A stretch of 64,000 nt of DNA from Phytophthora hibernalis (GCA_012656075.1 JAAKBF010000259.1:24045-88044), one strand, 5' to 3'. Shown: positions 41,774-53,116, counted from the first letter of the stretch. Notes: generated from the letters alone by a model not told the origin. Numbers and translations: made by a program.

Positions 41774-42640
41774 ATGTTGCGAAGCGACACCACGCCTGTG
41801 CGGCAGCAGCTGGATAGGGATCTCCGCAGCGCCGAAAAACAGAGGATTGACCGCCTAGAAACGAGGCTGGGCGAGACTCATGACGACTTATGAGCGTTTA
41901 GCTCGAACATCAACCTAACGATCAACAATATGAGCACGTCACTCAGCGCAGACATCGCGGCGTTAGCTCAGACCGTAGCTGGACTAGTTCAAGGGATGAC
42001 AAACATGGTGAACGGGTTTACCCGCGTGTAGCAAGTCGCTCAAGACGCACATCGCTTAGCACAAACGACGACACAGTCACGACCACCACCTTAGTCGACA
42101 CTGCCACGCCAGACAGCGACCCGTGCGTTCACTCCCACTCCGAGTGTTGCTCCGAGCAGAAGTGCAGTGCCAATGAATACCTCAGGAAGTACGATTCCAT
42201 CAGCTAGTGATGCAGGGCGTCTTGTAAACAGTCCCTCGGGATTGAACTTGCGGAAATGGAACCACTAGTATTTGTGGGGAACATCGATGGAATCAAGTTG
42301 AACAGCTTTCTTTTTCTGTTTGAGTCGTACTTTCACAAAAGGGTACGATCTACTGCAACATGACGATATGCTGGCGTTAAAGTTAAACCAGTGCGTGCAA
42401 AAGAATGCATTGGTCTGGTACGAGAGGTACATGACTGATTCTACAACAACCAAGTTATATAGCGCCATGAAGCTGGAGATGCAGATTGAGTTTATGGAGC
42501 AAAACTTCGAGAAGAAGATTCGGAACAAGTTGCTCTCCATCAAGCAGACTGGAGGCTACAACGGCTATGTTGGCAAGTTTCGAGAGTTGAATCACATAGT
42601 CCAGGTCGACCAACTCCCGTTCAATCGCTCAACATTGAAC
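41774..42640 (+). pseudogene. Ty3/Gypsy Gag remnant (plus strand)
   Basis: A frame from MLRSDTTPVRQQLDRDLRSA (41774) with stops gives a coiled-coil N region (LSADIAALAQTVAGLVQGM), a Pro/Ser linker, then capsid sequence ALVWYERYMTDSTTTKLYSA, EFMEQNFEKKIRNKLLSIKQ and GYVGKFRELNHIV (42320-42600 open). This is a typical retrotransposon Gag (retrotrans_gag) pattern. Similarity ends near 42640, where another, oppositely oriented Gypsy remnant begins. Confidence 0.75.
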
Positions 42641-42879
42641 GGACTTACTCGTTTATCTGCTTGCAATCATTCGGTTGATTTCCGGCGACCACCATTTTCT
42701 CCAGCATTGCAAGGATTTTCGTGTTCATGTTGTTCGTTTTTGGTCGTTTATCAGGATACTTGAACCTGCAATCTTCTCGTTGGTGAGGTCCACGAGCAGT
42801 TTTATCAGCTTTCTCCGTGTTATTTCCTGGACGCCCACCATTTCTCGATTTTCGAACTTCCTGAGTCAGAGACATTGGT

Positions 42880-43034
42880 ACCTTTGGTAATATCGCTATT
42901 TCCTGCTCCACATCTTCTGCAAATAGATTGCTTCCTTCGTGGTAACAAACGGCGTCATCGTCGAGGGCCGTGGGCGTCGAGTCTGCAGGGGCCGACGGTA
43001 TCTCCGGTGCTTCTGACGCAGAACATTTCTGCAC
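42880..43034 (-). pseudogene. Gypsy protease-RT linker fragment
   Basis: Reads DDDAVCYHEGSNLFAEDVEQ then EIAILPKVPMSLTQEV, the linker known from oomycete Gypsy polyproteins just before RT. Beyond 42880 the frame (to 42645) changes character, with CRFKYPDKRPK and KILAMLEKMVVAGNQ, and its origin is unclear. Confidence 0.5.
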
Positions 43035-43343
43035 GGACTCCTCGCTGATATCGGATAGCGGAGCATCTTCGGCGAAAGTGTCTTTGGCTTGGGCGAATCT
43101 CGGACTTCTACGGCTGCGACGATCGGCACGCGAGGCGAATCTTCAGTCTCCCTGAGGTTCTAATCCTCCTCGGCTGAGTTCCGACTCAGTATCGCAGTTG
43201 GAGAGGGATATTCTACACGCTGCACCGATGAGGACTTGGCTTCTTCGACGATCGGTGCTCATTTCGAATTCTCGAGTTGCACCAAACACTAGATTCTGCC
43301 ACTCCGCGTACCAGTTGGATTTCGTCGTAACAAAACCGTAATC

Positions 43344-44301
43344 TCAAGGAACGCGATTATCGCCCATCCACACACCCAGCTTGTTCAACGTGTCCACCGT
43401 CACTGGTCGATCACTGATGTTGGTGAGACGTATGTACCTTGGTTTTTCGCCTCGTTTTTCCAACAACGTGGGTATCCATTCCATTCCCCGGCTAACCCAG
43501 AGCTTTTGATTTGCCTTGTGGTCCGAGCGCGTAGGCACGTCGCACGACTGACCGACCTCTATCCAGAGCGGCGTCGAAGGACTTATTTGTCGACGCTTGG
43601 TGCTGAACAGCTCTCGCCGTCCTAGCATTCGGATGCGCACTTCGTCTGGTAAGCATATTGACCCATCTCCTGCGTCCACACGAATGCCCACTGGAACCAT
43701 AAAATCCATCCAACACGTCTTGTCCTGGTAAATCTCCAACCCAAACGTTAAATCGATACACCAAGTTTCCGGCCAAGGTGATCTTAATCGTCGCTCGACC
43801 CAGAGTTTCATACGGCGTATCTCCAACCCCCACACAATTTTTCGTCATAGTTTCGTCGATCACACAGCCTACCTTAGGAGCAAAGGCGGTGTCCATGAGG
43901 GGCATCTCGGCTCCTTAATCGAACATCAAGATTGCGCGGTTGTCGTCGACCTTGCTGACCACTTTCGCTTGGCTGAAGAACTTGCCGGGAGTATGCGTCT
44001 TCCAATATCCACACTTCTCCCCAGGCCTCAAGTTCATCACGGCGACAACCGCCGCTCTGCTGAATTCATCGGTATCAGGGAGCTTGACACTCATCACTTT
44101 CGACCTACGTGCACCCGGTATATTATCTTGGACTATTGCTGTGTTTCCACTAACTGTTGTTATCGACGTCGTACCGACATATGCATAGATGTTCACTGAT
44201 CGCTCGTCTCGTACTGGATTCAAACCCAGCGAGCGATCTAGTTTAATATCTTCTCCGCATCGGGCGGTAGCATTCTGGTGGGACGTTGTGGCACATACCA
44301 C
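43344..44301 (-). pseudogene. Gypsy aspartic protease, catalytic motif interrupted
   Basis: Frames 43915-44301 and 43492-43905 join across a TAA: the catalytic motif expected as D-S/T/P-G-A reads D-stop-G-A (TAA at about 43916-43918). Then DTAFAPKVGCVIDETMTK, GRATIKITLAGNLVYRFNVW and, shifted, DFMVPVGIRVDAGDGSICLP and DEVRIRMLGRRELF follow. These are the conserved blocks of oomycete Gypsy proteases and their C-terminal extension. Confidence 0.8.
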
Positions 44302-44456
44302 TGTCGCATCGCGTTGAAGAATTCTTCAAAACGGCACGCCCCAGCCTCATGCATCTCGCCACATGCTTTACACAGCTTCAGCCAGCGGTCCGAGGGGTGC
44401 CGCCCGGTGCAGTGGCTGCACGTCATGATTGTCCAGCAGTCATCGCTTTTGTGCAA
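44238..44456 (-). pseudogene. Gypsy Gag Cys/His region
   Basis: A 72-codon frame reading DDCWTIMTCSHCTGRHPSDR then LCKACGEMHEAGACRFEEFF. Paired CxxC groups and His suggest nucleic-acid-binding fingers of a Gypsy Gag. It lies between capsid and protease. Confidence 0.7.
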
Positions 44457-44689
44457 CGTGAGCCCACAGTGCGTGCATGGGGACTTCGGACGGGTTTCCG
44501 TCGAGCGCTCCTCGTAGTTGCTCGTTGGAGCTACATCTGCGACTATCGCCGGCTTATATCATCGAGTTGCGTCACGATCGGGTATTCGTCGACTCCGTCA
44601 TTCCCTGATGCTCGTAGCAAATTGACAGCTTTGGCGGGCGCAGGAGGCGGATTCTTCGCTCGAAATTTTGATGAGTTATACACAACCTT

Positions 44690-45170
44690 TCATTGTCGGT
44701 CACGGCTTCGTTGACGAGAACGAAGCATTAGTTCGAATGCTTCTGCGTCCTCAATCCTCAGCATAATGAGTTGATCGGCCAACGCTTGTTCGTTGGAACC
44801 CAGAGTGTCGATGAAGTGTTTGACGTGTTCTTGTCGATCAGTGGCCGTGCCATCCTTGACTTTCAGCTTAGCCCAGATTCCTGCAACGTTCAATCGATGC
44901 AAGTACTCTAGGGCATTTTCATCCGATCGCTTCGTGGCATGATAATATTTTCGCGCGACAGAGACTTCTTTCCCACAATACTGGTATTGAAATTGTGAGG
45001 ACAGCTCGTTCCACGACGTTCAGATGTCACGACTCAGTTGAAGATACCATTGTCGTGCAGGTCCCGAGATCAGGTCATTCAACAGTAAACACATCTCTGA
45101 AGGTGACATGCCGTCTTGCTTCCAGCCGACTGCAACTTGTTGATCCATGTGCGTGACTTTTATTCGCTGG
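44690..45170 (-). pseudogene. Gypsy Gag capsid domain
   Basis: The minus strand reads SPSEMCLLLNDLISGPARQW, YLQLSR, a stop, SWNELSSQFQYQYCGKEVSV, ATKRSDENALEYLHRLNVAG and KHFIDTLGSNEQALADQLIM. This is a recognisable retrotransposon Gag (W..L...F...Y). Open only in part (44690-44902). Confidence 0.75.
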
Positions 45171-45224
45171 CGTCACGTCCGCTAACCCCCTTGAGATCAG
45201 ATGTCGCGGAGATGCGGATACGGG

Positions 45225-46540
45225 TCATAGACCCTCCGGACGCGTTTGTCGACACCAATGCTGGGGATGACCTCTCTCCGTCCCAGTTTCTAGATCGAAG
45301 AAATTGTCAGGATCGTCGCCCGGGTAAGCGGTCTGTGGTGTGGCCCTTGGACTGGCAGACCTCATTGATACGTCCGAGCTGGATGCACGTGTCATCGACC
45401 CTTCCGGGGCCGTTATCACAGGAACCGGCGCCACCGGTGGGGGAAGATCTGCCATTTCTCTAGCGAGGGCTTCCATAGCGTGCTGGAACATATGCGCCTG
45501 GAAATTAGGCGCATTCGACGAAGGAGTACTCGGCTCGTTCAACGGAGGAGACGGGTTCGCCTGCATTTCAGGTTGGACCGTCGATGGAAGCGCCGGTGCT
45601 ACGGCGATCGCTGGTTTGAACGGGGTCGCTTTAGGAGCAAGTGTCATCCTCTCTGGCACACTTACGTCACTGTCGACGGCCGAGGACACCGAACGATAGC
45701 GGGAAGATCCGGTGGAGCTTCCGTGGGCCTTCGGTCGACCAGTCTGTGACGCAGCTCGACGTAGTGCATGTTCACGATTCATCTTCATTCCTACGAGTTC
45801 GCCCAGGGTATGAAATAAACGGCGAGTCGAGTTCAACACTACCTCAACGTCGAACGAGGCCAACGTTGTGAGATTTTGCGATCGGACTTCCAGGCCTGCC
45901 TCATGTAACATGGTGAGCAACTTCCTCACAGCCTCCAGTGTTATGAAGACTTCGTGGAGCTGGGGTACAGCCACTGGTCCACTTAGTCGAGCATCTAACT
46001 GTACGTCGAGGGTGTTCAACACTTGATCTTCTTGCTGAAGTCGGGTTAGTTCTTGATACCCAAACTCATGGACCAGACTGGCCGTTAGTTCGGGTAGCGG
46101 AGCTCGAGGCTTCGACAGGTCTTCATCTTCCGACTCAGAGGCATGTGCTTCTTGCGTGTTATCTATGGTGTCTAGTGGGACACCGGGTCATCTTTCGACG
46201 AACGAGTTTCCGTCGATAACCCAGGCGGGCTCTGCTGCCAAGAAGGCTGGGGCCATACCGGGAATTGGGTACTTTTCTTCGTACTCTTCCTTCACGTCGA
46301 CCTTTATTTCGGGAGCCACAGACACTCCTCGGGAATCTGTGGCGGGTCGGATCTCATTGTGAGCTGAGTTCCCGGCGACGATCCTTGAGTCGTTTGAGCT
46401 CGTGCTTCGGGCTCTAGTTTTACTTGAATCCCATCTTCAGAACCAGTAGTCCCGGTCGCGGCACCATTCTGGTGGAGCAGGCTCTCAGAATTTGCGTTCT
46501 GGAGGGCTCGATCAACATACAAAGCGCACTTCACACACTG
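45225..46540 (-). pseudogene. Gypsy Gag N-terminal region
   Basis: Frame 45225-46022 (265 codons) has a helical part (FITLEAVRKLLTMLHEAGLE), a long Pro/Ser/Ala linker and AHMFQHAMEALAREMADLPP. Frame 46304-46534 precedes it out of register. No enzyme motifs. The frameshift near 46020-46300 prevents translation as one protein. Confidence 0.6.
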
Positions 46541-46724
46541 TACGTCGCGTGCGGTGCACTGAATTCCCGGGGTCTTGACTAACGTGATTTCGTTGGACGG
46601 GTGTTAAAGCGTTCGATGCTAAAATCGTCTGCGGGGTGACGTCTGCGTGGAAACCTTCACGCGAACGTCGAGTCTTGTAAGTCGAAGCGTCTCTAATAGA
46701 CGTGACTTCTTCTCCGTAGAGGGT

Positions 46725-46930
46725 TGCTTTGCTTTGCCTTGGCTGTCGGGGTCGACGAGCTGCTAATCCTTGGTCGTCTTGGTCGACGAGTTGCTATTCC
46801 TTGGTCGATGAGCCGCTATTCTTGGTTGTTGTTGCCGACGAGTTGCTATTCCTTGGTTGTCGTTGCCGACGAGTTGCTATTCCTTGGTTGTCGTTGCCGA
46901 CGAGTTGCTATTCCTGCCCTTGGGAGACTT
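46725..46930. repeat. 31-bp minisatellite, about 4-5 units
   Basis: GACGAGTTGCTATTCCTTGG followed by TTGTCGTTGCC repeats head to tail, with three near-perfect units at 46835-46915 and more diverged ones from 46750. The period of 31 is not a multiple of three, so the overlapping plus-strand frames are not real proteins. It lies upstream (5') of the Gypsy gag on the minus strand. Confidence 0.8.
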
Positions 46931-47683
46931 TGTTGCTATACCTGCCCTCGCGGGGCTTGAGTTTAACGTGCCTTCCTGTCAGACACGGATTGGGGGCGGT
47001 TGAGACCACGGCGAGTCTCCCTCGATATACTGAAGAACGTATAGAACTTCACAGAAGCAGACGACGGAAACACTTAGTGTCCAAACAAGGTTGATTTGCC
47101 TTGAGCTCTTAGTTGCTAATTCGTGACTTACCTACAATCTTCCTACACTCTGTGCGGACAACACCCACTTCGTGCGATCTTCGACTCACCTTTTATCCAC
47201 ACATCATTGGATGCCCAGCTTCCTCCTTGCGTGCTTGTCCAACGCCACATTCTTGTTTACGCTCTCCGTGATGCGTTTGTTGAAGCTCGACGTTAAGTAC
47301 GAACATCGACCGCCGAACGCCGATCGTCGACCATCACTCTTCAGAAGTATCTTGGTATTCCGGATAAGTACGAATCCACTTGTGGGTACACTTTGGCATG
47401 TGCCCTGAAGGTCTCCCGAGGGTGACTTATTCTCGATATCGCATTCTCTCCATCTTTTCCAACGCACTACACAACTAGATAAGTCTCTGTTCTTCTTACT
47501 GTCGCTCTGGTCCTGGCTTTCACACGTTGTTAACGATGCGTATCTGCTAGACTACAAGGTTTTCAGTGTAAAAGCAGATGGTGGATGTAAGTGTAAACAT
47601 CAGCAAACGCAAATAGTTTGAGGTATTTAAATGTTGCAAACCGACTGACGACTCATGCAGTCAAGCACCCAGCAAACTAGAAT
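46931..47683. other. No gene recognised; possible LTR/leader of Gypsy element
   Basis: No coding frame with a motif. The position 5' to the minus-strand gag suggests leader or LTR sequence, but no duplicate copy is present in the window to confirm it. Confidence 0.35.
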
Positions 47684-48640
47684 TTACAACGCCAACCCCA
47701 AGCGTTCAGTTCGAATGAAAGTCTGAAGCTGGTCGTGTATATGTGTGTACAGGGAAGCAAGGCGCAAGGTTCCATTAGTCTCGTCGACGAGCTCGGTTAC
47801 GATTTCCGCGACCTCTTCGAGAGGAAACGCATCGTTTTCGACCAAACTTGAGCGGCAACATCGGAAGATGATGTTAGGTGCTTCCGCTTGATGCTCAAAC
47901 AACAAGTAGCCATAGACGTTAAATTAGAAATATAGCTCAAGAATAAACAAAACAATATAAACCGGGTTCGCTTCCAGATAGGTGTCGATTCTTGCACGAA
48001 GGCGCGTGTTCGCCTCCCGTTAAAAATTCTGGCGGAGGTCTAACGGGTAGCCGATCCCTGTAACGTCGAAGAGCATACCGGTGGCTCTCTGAATCTTCCG
48101 CGATACGAAGTGCTGCTGGCCCGCAAAATCCAAATCTCGTGCGCCCCGTCTTGACGAAAGGGGTGGATGTCATTGCAAAGCCGTGTACCATGGCCTGCAG
48201 GAGCAGAAGTGACACGATTTTTGCTGGACCCCAACACTTGAACGAACGGGCGACGGTGCATCTGTCAAATGCTGTCCATGCGATGCTCGAGATTATTCAA
48301 ATGCAGCATCTTCTCCTGGTGACTGGAGAGGCTCAACGCTGCGATTTGGGTGCCCTTCTCACCGATCTGGGTGTCCTTCTCACCGATTTGTTTGACCTTC
48401 TTAGCGATCTGCTCGTCCTTCTGGACAATCAGTCCCATCAAATGCAGGTTTGCGAGCTTGACTGGGTGGAGCTCACGACGGAGGTAGCGATTCTTGACTT
48501 TGAGGACCTTGGCGGACATGGCGGTATAGCTGGGTAATGAACGTGGAGGGGGAAGGCTTGACAAAAATGTCGATACTGGAAGAGGACATGATAGGAGTCA
48601 GTGCCTTCGTTTGAAGATGAAAGCCAATATAAGCGGGAAT
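47684..48640 (-). pseudogene. Coiled-coil protein gene remnant, frameshifted
   Basis: The likely start lies near 48590 (MSSSSIDIFVKPSPSTFI). After a shift, frame 48265-48564 reads KVKNRYLRRELHPVKLANLH then a heptad-like tract (DEQIAKKVKQIGEKDTQIGE) and EKMLHLNNLEHRMDSI. Further frames to 47684 include CRCRSSLVENDAFPL-like and VAEIVTELVDETNGTLRLAS before a stop. A Lys/Glu/Gln coiled coil suggests a structural or DNA-associated protein; I cannot name it. At least two frameshifts. Confidence 0.5.
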
Positions 48641-49340
48641 ATTATGTAAAATGTTTCGTAGTGCTATCGAAATTTGCACTTGTTAAACTCCACTAATCAG
48701 ATTATCATATCCATAACAGCTGGTCCGTAGCTGGCCAACCTGACATTGTCATTGAGAGGATACGGAACTTTTTCAAAAGGGTTTTGACATGAAAATTCCC
48801 GCGAATTTTATCAATACAAATTAAAGTAGCTGCGTATTATCTGTCGGAAAGACGCGTACCGGCATTTCCTTGTCATAAGGGCCTACCCAAATGCGTTTGA
48901 GGTTAGGGTTACTGTATTAATCCGACAAGCGAAATGCGTCGTACCTAACCGGAACTTTTCTGTAGACAACACGCTCTCCAAGGTGTGATGACATGATGCA
49001 ACGTACTGGTTTCGGTCTTCCACCACTCTAAAGCAGCTCTACCAGGTCTTGCGAGATAGACTGATAAATAACCTTCTAGCGCTTTGCATACTACACTCTC
49101 TTTGGCCAGAGCGATTATTTTTGCGCTGAGTTATCTTACTCGTCCCCATCGGGCATCCTATCCTGATAGGCTGTCTATTGCTGGTCTTGAAGAGGGCTAT
49201 ATGTACAGCAATTAAAACTTATAAAGAGAGTCTCCGGTGAAATCTTCCCGTTGGGCTGCCGGATCCAGCTCACAGTTTACTTTCCACCTCGTTTCCCACT
49301 ACTCAGTGCCCAAGCCAACGAACATCGTCTCCCAAGCTTC
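48641..49340. other. Intergenic; upstream region of RXLR gene
   Basis: No coding frame supported. Close to the ATG the sequence CTCACAGTTTACTTTCC (49270-49286) only loosely resembles the oomycete initiator. Confidence 0.4.
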
Positions 49341-50023
49341 ATGAGGTTCTACCACTTGATGATATTGACGGCTACCGTGCTGCCTGCAAGTGTTGACCCA
49401 ACCTCAGTGTCGCGGGAATTGAAGGCGACAACACCTGGCTCTGAGGCTCAAGCTATTGAAACCAACACCTCAACCAAGAGGCTTCTGAGAGCTTACACCG
49501 ATGACGAAGAGAGAGGGATTTCAATACCCGGTCTAGAGAACGTCTTAAAAACATTTTCGTCAAGCAAGGCGAAGGAGCTCCAGGGATTGCTTAAGGCCGA
49601 TGAATCTATCGGCAACGCCTTCAAGATGTTGGGGCTCAGTAAAATGGCCATTGGTAAGAATAATTTTATCGAGACGAAAACGGTGGCGAAACTTTTTCGA
49701 GCACCAACTTCAAGGTTTGGTCCCAGCATGCCGCCCGGTTGAGGAAGCAAGACCCCGAAGGTGCAATGCTTACGTCACTCGCGAACGTTTTTGGCGAGAA
49801 AAACGTGGCGACAATGATTCTTTTGGGAAAGGATTCGAGGAGCTCACGGCAGGTCGCGAAAAGTTGGAAGCTGCGCAGTTCAACTACGGACAGATACACC
49901 GCAAATGACGCTCTCGAAAAGGTGCTGCTCATAAAACAACGGAATATCCATAAACATCCCCGCGAGAAATATATCTGGGGAGATTACAGCAAATATTACC
50001 GGAAGAGGGTCATGAACCATTAG
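49341..50023 (+). pseudogene. RXLR effector with WY-type C terminus, frameshifted
   Basis: The start is set at the internal ATG 49341, which gives a signal peptide (MRFYHLMILTATVLPASV); an upstream ATG at 49251 would bury it. RLLR is at residues 47-50 (49479-49490) and DDEER at 54-58, the hallmark of RXLR-dEER effectors secreted for delivery into plant cells. The frame stops at 49740-49742, but the C-terminal sequence continues in another frame (49739-49860: DPEGAMLTSLANVFGEKNVA, TMILLGKD) and then another, with spacing like a WY repeat. The published family is intact only without such shifts, so this is probably a pseudogene or encodes a truncated 134-residue protein. Confidence 0.8.
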
Positions 50024-51188
50024 TTGGTTCGTAGCGGGTATGACCCCTTCTAATTTGACACACCGATTTAATCACCAAACGTTTGTTCTACAAAACTCTA
50101 CCTGTGCCATCTACCCATACTGTTCTTTTTTATATCCGGCAAATTGCCCCTCCCCATTCACGGACCCGAAAGGTGGTTATTGCGTTTGTAAAAATACAGT
50201 ATCCGCCACCTTTAAATCGAAGCGTGTCGACAGTTGTCCGGCCACCAAAAACCGACGCAAAACTTATTCCGGCGTTTTCAATTTTATTACACCGGCGTCA
50301 GGAAACACGAGCTTCCACGCTGCTGTGCCGCGATTTTTCATCTGTTGTGGTACATTGTGCGCCACAGATACTGGTACTGCTTTGTTTGAAGGAACCGAGA
50401 ACCACTAAGACTTGATCGGAAGTGGTCAATCTTTGATATGAAAATAATGGGGAATATTTTATCATAAACTTCATTGACATACAATTTCCTCAAACGGGTT
50501 CATCATTGCAAGGATGGGAAGCAGCTTGATTCACTCGTAGGGTTGACCCCGGGAGTTAGCTTCATGAAAGTTGGCTTCCTGGAGTCATCCCAGCCGAGTT
50601 AGACTGGTTGGAGCTCCCTACAGTTCTAAGTCCTACCACGGGACAAAACCTTATCAAAGGTGAAAAACCCGTCCTAGAAGGACTTTCTACTTGATCAAGT
50701 CTGCTGATGTGGAAGAAGAGAAAAACTCTCGCTGGCAGCTTGAGCTAGGCGGTCGTGACCCGAGAAGAGTCCTGCCGTAGCTGGATCGAACTGGAGCTCT
50801 GAGCTCTGATCTTCAGGCCAGGCCTCTTCCCGGCGCCATGGGTGATGTGCCTTACTGGAACTCCGACAGCTGGTCTTGTTTGAGCTTGAGGAAGAAGAAT
50901 GGCGAATGAGCCAGTTTGCCTTGCCTATCTTCTCCCGATCCGGAAACTCTGCTTCCGAACTCGTGGTCCCCACCACTCGTACATAACCTCCACGTTCTTT
51001 GGGACGTATCCGCGTTCGAGGGGTTAAGTAGTACTGCTGGTGTTCAAGGAAATCCAGCACGTAAAAACACAAAGAGAAAATAGAAGAAGAAATGCAAAAA
51101 GTCCATGGCTTTTACGCAACCTGGGTCGTTTCGTTTGATGAATCCAATTAAAGCTAAAGGAACGACGTTTATTAACCCCTTTCAAACT
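50024..51188. other. No gene named; possible older retroelement DNA
   Basis: A 122-codon plus frame (50040-50408) overlaps another of 110 codons, and a 125-codon minus frame (50695-51072) is Ser-rich (SSSSSSNKTSCRSSSK). None has a recognisable motif. The YR element at 51189 inserted next to this DNA. Confidence 0.35.
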
Positions 51189-51279
51189 TTTCTTGAAGAC
51201 GTGCTGGGGATCGTGCCACACGGTGGCATCGACGGTGAAATTGATTAGCAGCCCCGCTGCCAGGGAGTGGCGTGGCGGG
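51189..51279 (-). repeat. Split direct repeat B2 (element 3' end)
   Basis: Contains GACGTGCTGGGGATCGTGCC and CGGTGAAATTGATTAGCAGC. Nearly identical to B1 at 51457-51545 (AGCAGCCCCGCTGCC here, AGTAGCCCCGCTACC there). Confidence 0.88.
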
Positions 51280-51285
51280 TTAAAA

Positions 51286-51456
51286 CGTCTTCTGCTGAGG
51301 CGAGGAATTGAAGAATGAGCCTCTGGACATTTCTCTGGACCCGAGCACTGGGTGGTTTCACTACCTACGATAGCAACCGCTACTACTGCTTCTCCGAGGC
51401 GTCCCACGGCTTGAAGAAAAGCTATTTTAATCTGCTCCGCGTCTCATAAATCTCCA
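51286..51456 (-). repeat. Split direct repeat A2 (internal copy)
   Basis: From GTTAAAACGTCTTCTGC to ATAAATCTCCA on the plus strand. Matches A1 at 56998-57175 with few differences (TGCTGAGG/TGCCGAGG, GAAGAAAAG/GAAGAGAAG). Confidence 0.9.
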
Positions 51457-52616
51457 TTTCTTCAAGACGTGCTGGGGATCGTGCCACACGGTGGCATCGA
51501 CGGTGAAATTGATTAGTAGCCCCGCTACCAGGGAGTGGCGGGTGGGTTGCCCGTTTGAGTGCTGCTGAGAGAGCCCACCGAGCATCTTCCGTGCAAGTGA
51601 TGTTGTGATGTCGGACTTGAGCGCTGCGTATCGCTCCACGGCGTCCGACTTCCACCGACCGAACTTTTTGATTGCCAAGGTATCCACACCTGCGTTAAAC
51701 AAAGCTGTTGCTCCGCCACTACGTAGAAAATGCGAGCCAAAACGATTTGGATCGCCGCCGATTGATATTACCGTTCGTCTCACTGCTGCAACGACGTCAT
51801 CGACTTGAGGTTTGTTGTTGATGAAGACCTGACAGAGCAGTGAGTTTGCAGGAGCCCCTAAGGCTTCGTGGTGTCTGAATAGAAACCAGGCCGCTTGGAC
51901 TGGGCAACACCACGGTGATCCTGATCGAGCCAGTGTTCTCGTAGTGCCTTCACCAAATTGATTACTTTTGCTTCCGCGGAATCGAATCGTGACTTTCGCG
52001 GCTTTGCTCAATATCGTGCATGGTTTGTCTCTGTCGTCCAGCATAACTAACCATCTCGTGTGATGACGTACGGTTGAGACCTTTTCCCTTTCGCGAGATA
52101 TTCGGAACGCCGGAGCAGATAGAAGTAGCCCATGACCGTAGCACCCCACAAGACTCGGTCGTGGGTGTTACTGAAGTTGAGATGGCGGTGGAGCGCGCGC
52201 AGGATCGGTACCGTGATTGGGTGCTTTCTTGCTGACGGTCGATCCTGTCGTCGCATGCCTGTGGTGGAGAGCTTGTGCCCAGGCAGAAGGCCGACACTGA
52301 ATCCGCGCTTGAGCTGATGATTCCACGAAATGTGGCTGACTTTGGAGAGGATAGTCGACGCGGAATTTCCTTGTCCTGTGAATCCAAAACCGTATCGCCA
52401 GCAGAACACTGCGAATAATGCGAGTTGGTACGATTGTCGATCGCGATCATTTGAGAGCCACGGGGAAAACTGCATGAACTTGCACCAGGCTGTCCACTGC
52501 TGCCAAGTCCCGGCCTGTTTTGCGGCTGACGACGCGGCCAGAGACCCGGACTGCAGTTTGAAGATAATGTCTTGTAAATTTTTCTCCATGCGGGTGGAAC
52601 TGGGACGTGCGACCAA
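51427..52616 (-). pseudogene. Tyrosine recombinase of YR retroelement copy 2
   Basis: Two overlapping frames. 52047-52616 (189 codons) has the core-binding domain (SYQLALFAVFCWRYG, ASTILSKVSHISW) and the first catalytic Arg in YFYLLRRSEYL. 51427-52149 (240 codons) has CCPVQAAWFLFRHHEAL, HFLRSGGATALFNAGV (His-x-x-Arg) and GRWKSDAVERYAAL with the nucleophile candidate Tyr. All catalytic residues are present. One frame change near 52080-52100 breaks the gene. It integrates the circular DNA of the element. Confidence 0.85.
51457..51545 (-). repeat. Split direct repeat B1 (internal copy)
   Basis: Partner of B2. It directly abuts A2 and overlaps the last codons of the recombinase frame, as in related elements. 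Confidence 0.88.
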
Positions 52617-52657
52617 GATGACGAGAAGTTAGACCAATTAGATGTATGGGTCTCGCT

Positions 52658-53116
52658 CTAGGCCCTGGAAGCTGCATCGGCCATTCGATTTGAGGCTCCG
52701 GGCAAGTGAGCAGCCGATACCCGGATGTTGAACACGGCCTCTCCAAGCCGGATTGCCCGGTTTATTTCTTGATCTTCCGCGCAGGGGTTTGACAGACGGT
52801 TGCTCCAAGATACGTCGGACACGTTGTCGCTCCAGCAGCGGATGTGAGGCGTTGTTGATGACGTCATTGTCGACCACTGCGCTCCCCATGTTCACGTAGC
52901 GAGCGCGATGCACAGGTCCTCTCTCACATTAATTGAGAAGGATCCAGACTTGATGCCCTCAATTTCCTCGCTGTCAAATCGTAGTTGGATGAATTCATTG
53001 CACGAAGGGCTCAGTACCGCCAGACCCATGTCTAACGCGTCCATATAGATGTGAATGTATGGTTCCGGTGTCGAGCCGAACATACTCAGCGGCAACTCGG
53101 ACAGATGCCCATACAT
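52658..53116 (-). pseudogene. RNase H of YR retroelement copy 2
   Basis: Frames 52892-53116 and 52658-52867 read IHIYMDALDMGLAVLS (first Asp), FSINVREDLCIALAT (Glu), IRCWSDNVSDVSW (Asp) and AHLPGASNRMADAASRA (last Asp). All four acidic sites are visible. One frame change near 52880. Confidence 0.85.

Larger units (their letters stand above)
42880..46540 (-). mobile_element. Ty3/Gypsy retrotransposon 5' part (gag-protease), RT missing
   Basis: Minus-strand order is Gag N region (46540-45225), capsid (about 45170-44690), Cys/His region (44456-44238), protease (44301-43344) and the linker towards RT (43034-42880). No RT, RNase H or integrase follows; the sequence abuts an inverted fragment of another Gypsy Gag at about 42640-42880. 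LTRs were not identified. Confidence 0.8.

Noticed and set aside
45225..45870. Plus-strand frames of 76-119 codons
   Set aside because: Antisense of the Gypsy Gag N-terminal region, whose minus frame is 265 codons and domain-like.
46724..47094. Repeat-containing plus-strand frames (RRVAIPWLS-like)
   Set aside because: The 31-bp repeat period shifts frame every unit, so they are minisatellite artefacts.
50040..50408. Cys-containing 122-codon ORF
   Set aside because: No signal peptide, and an equally long frame overlaps it; no recognisable pattern of cysteine spacing.
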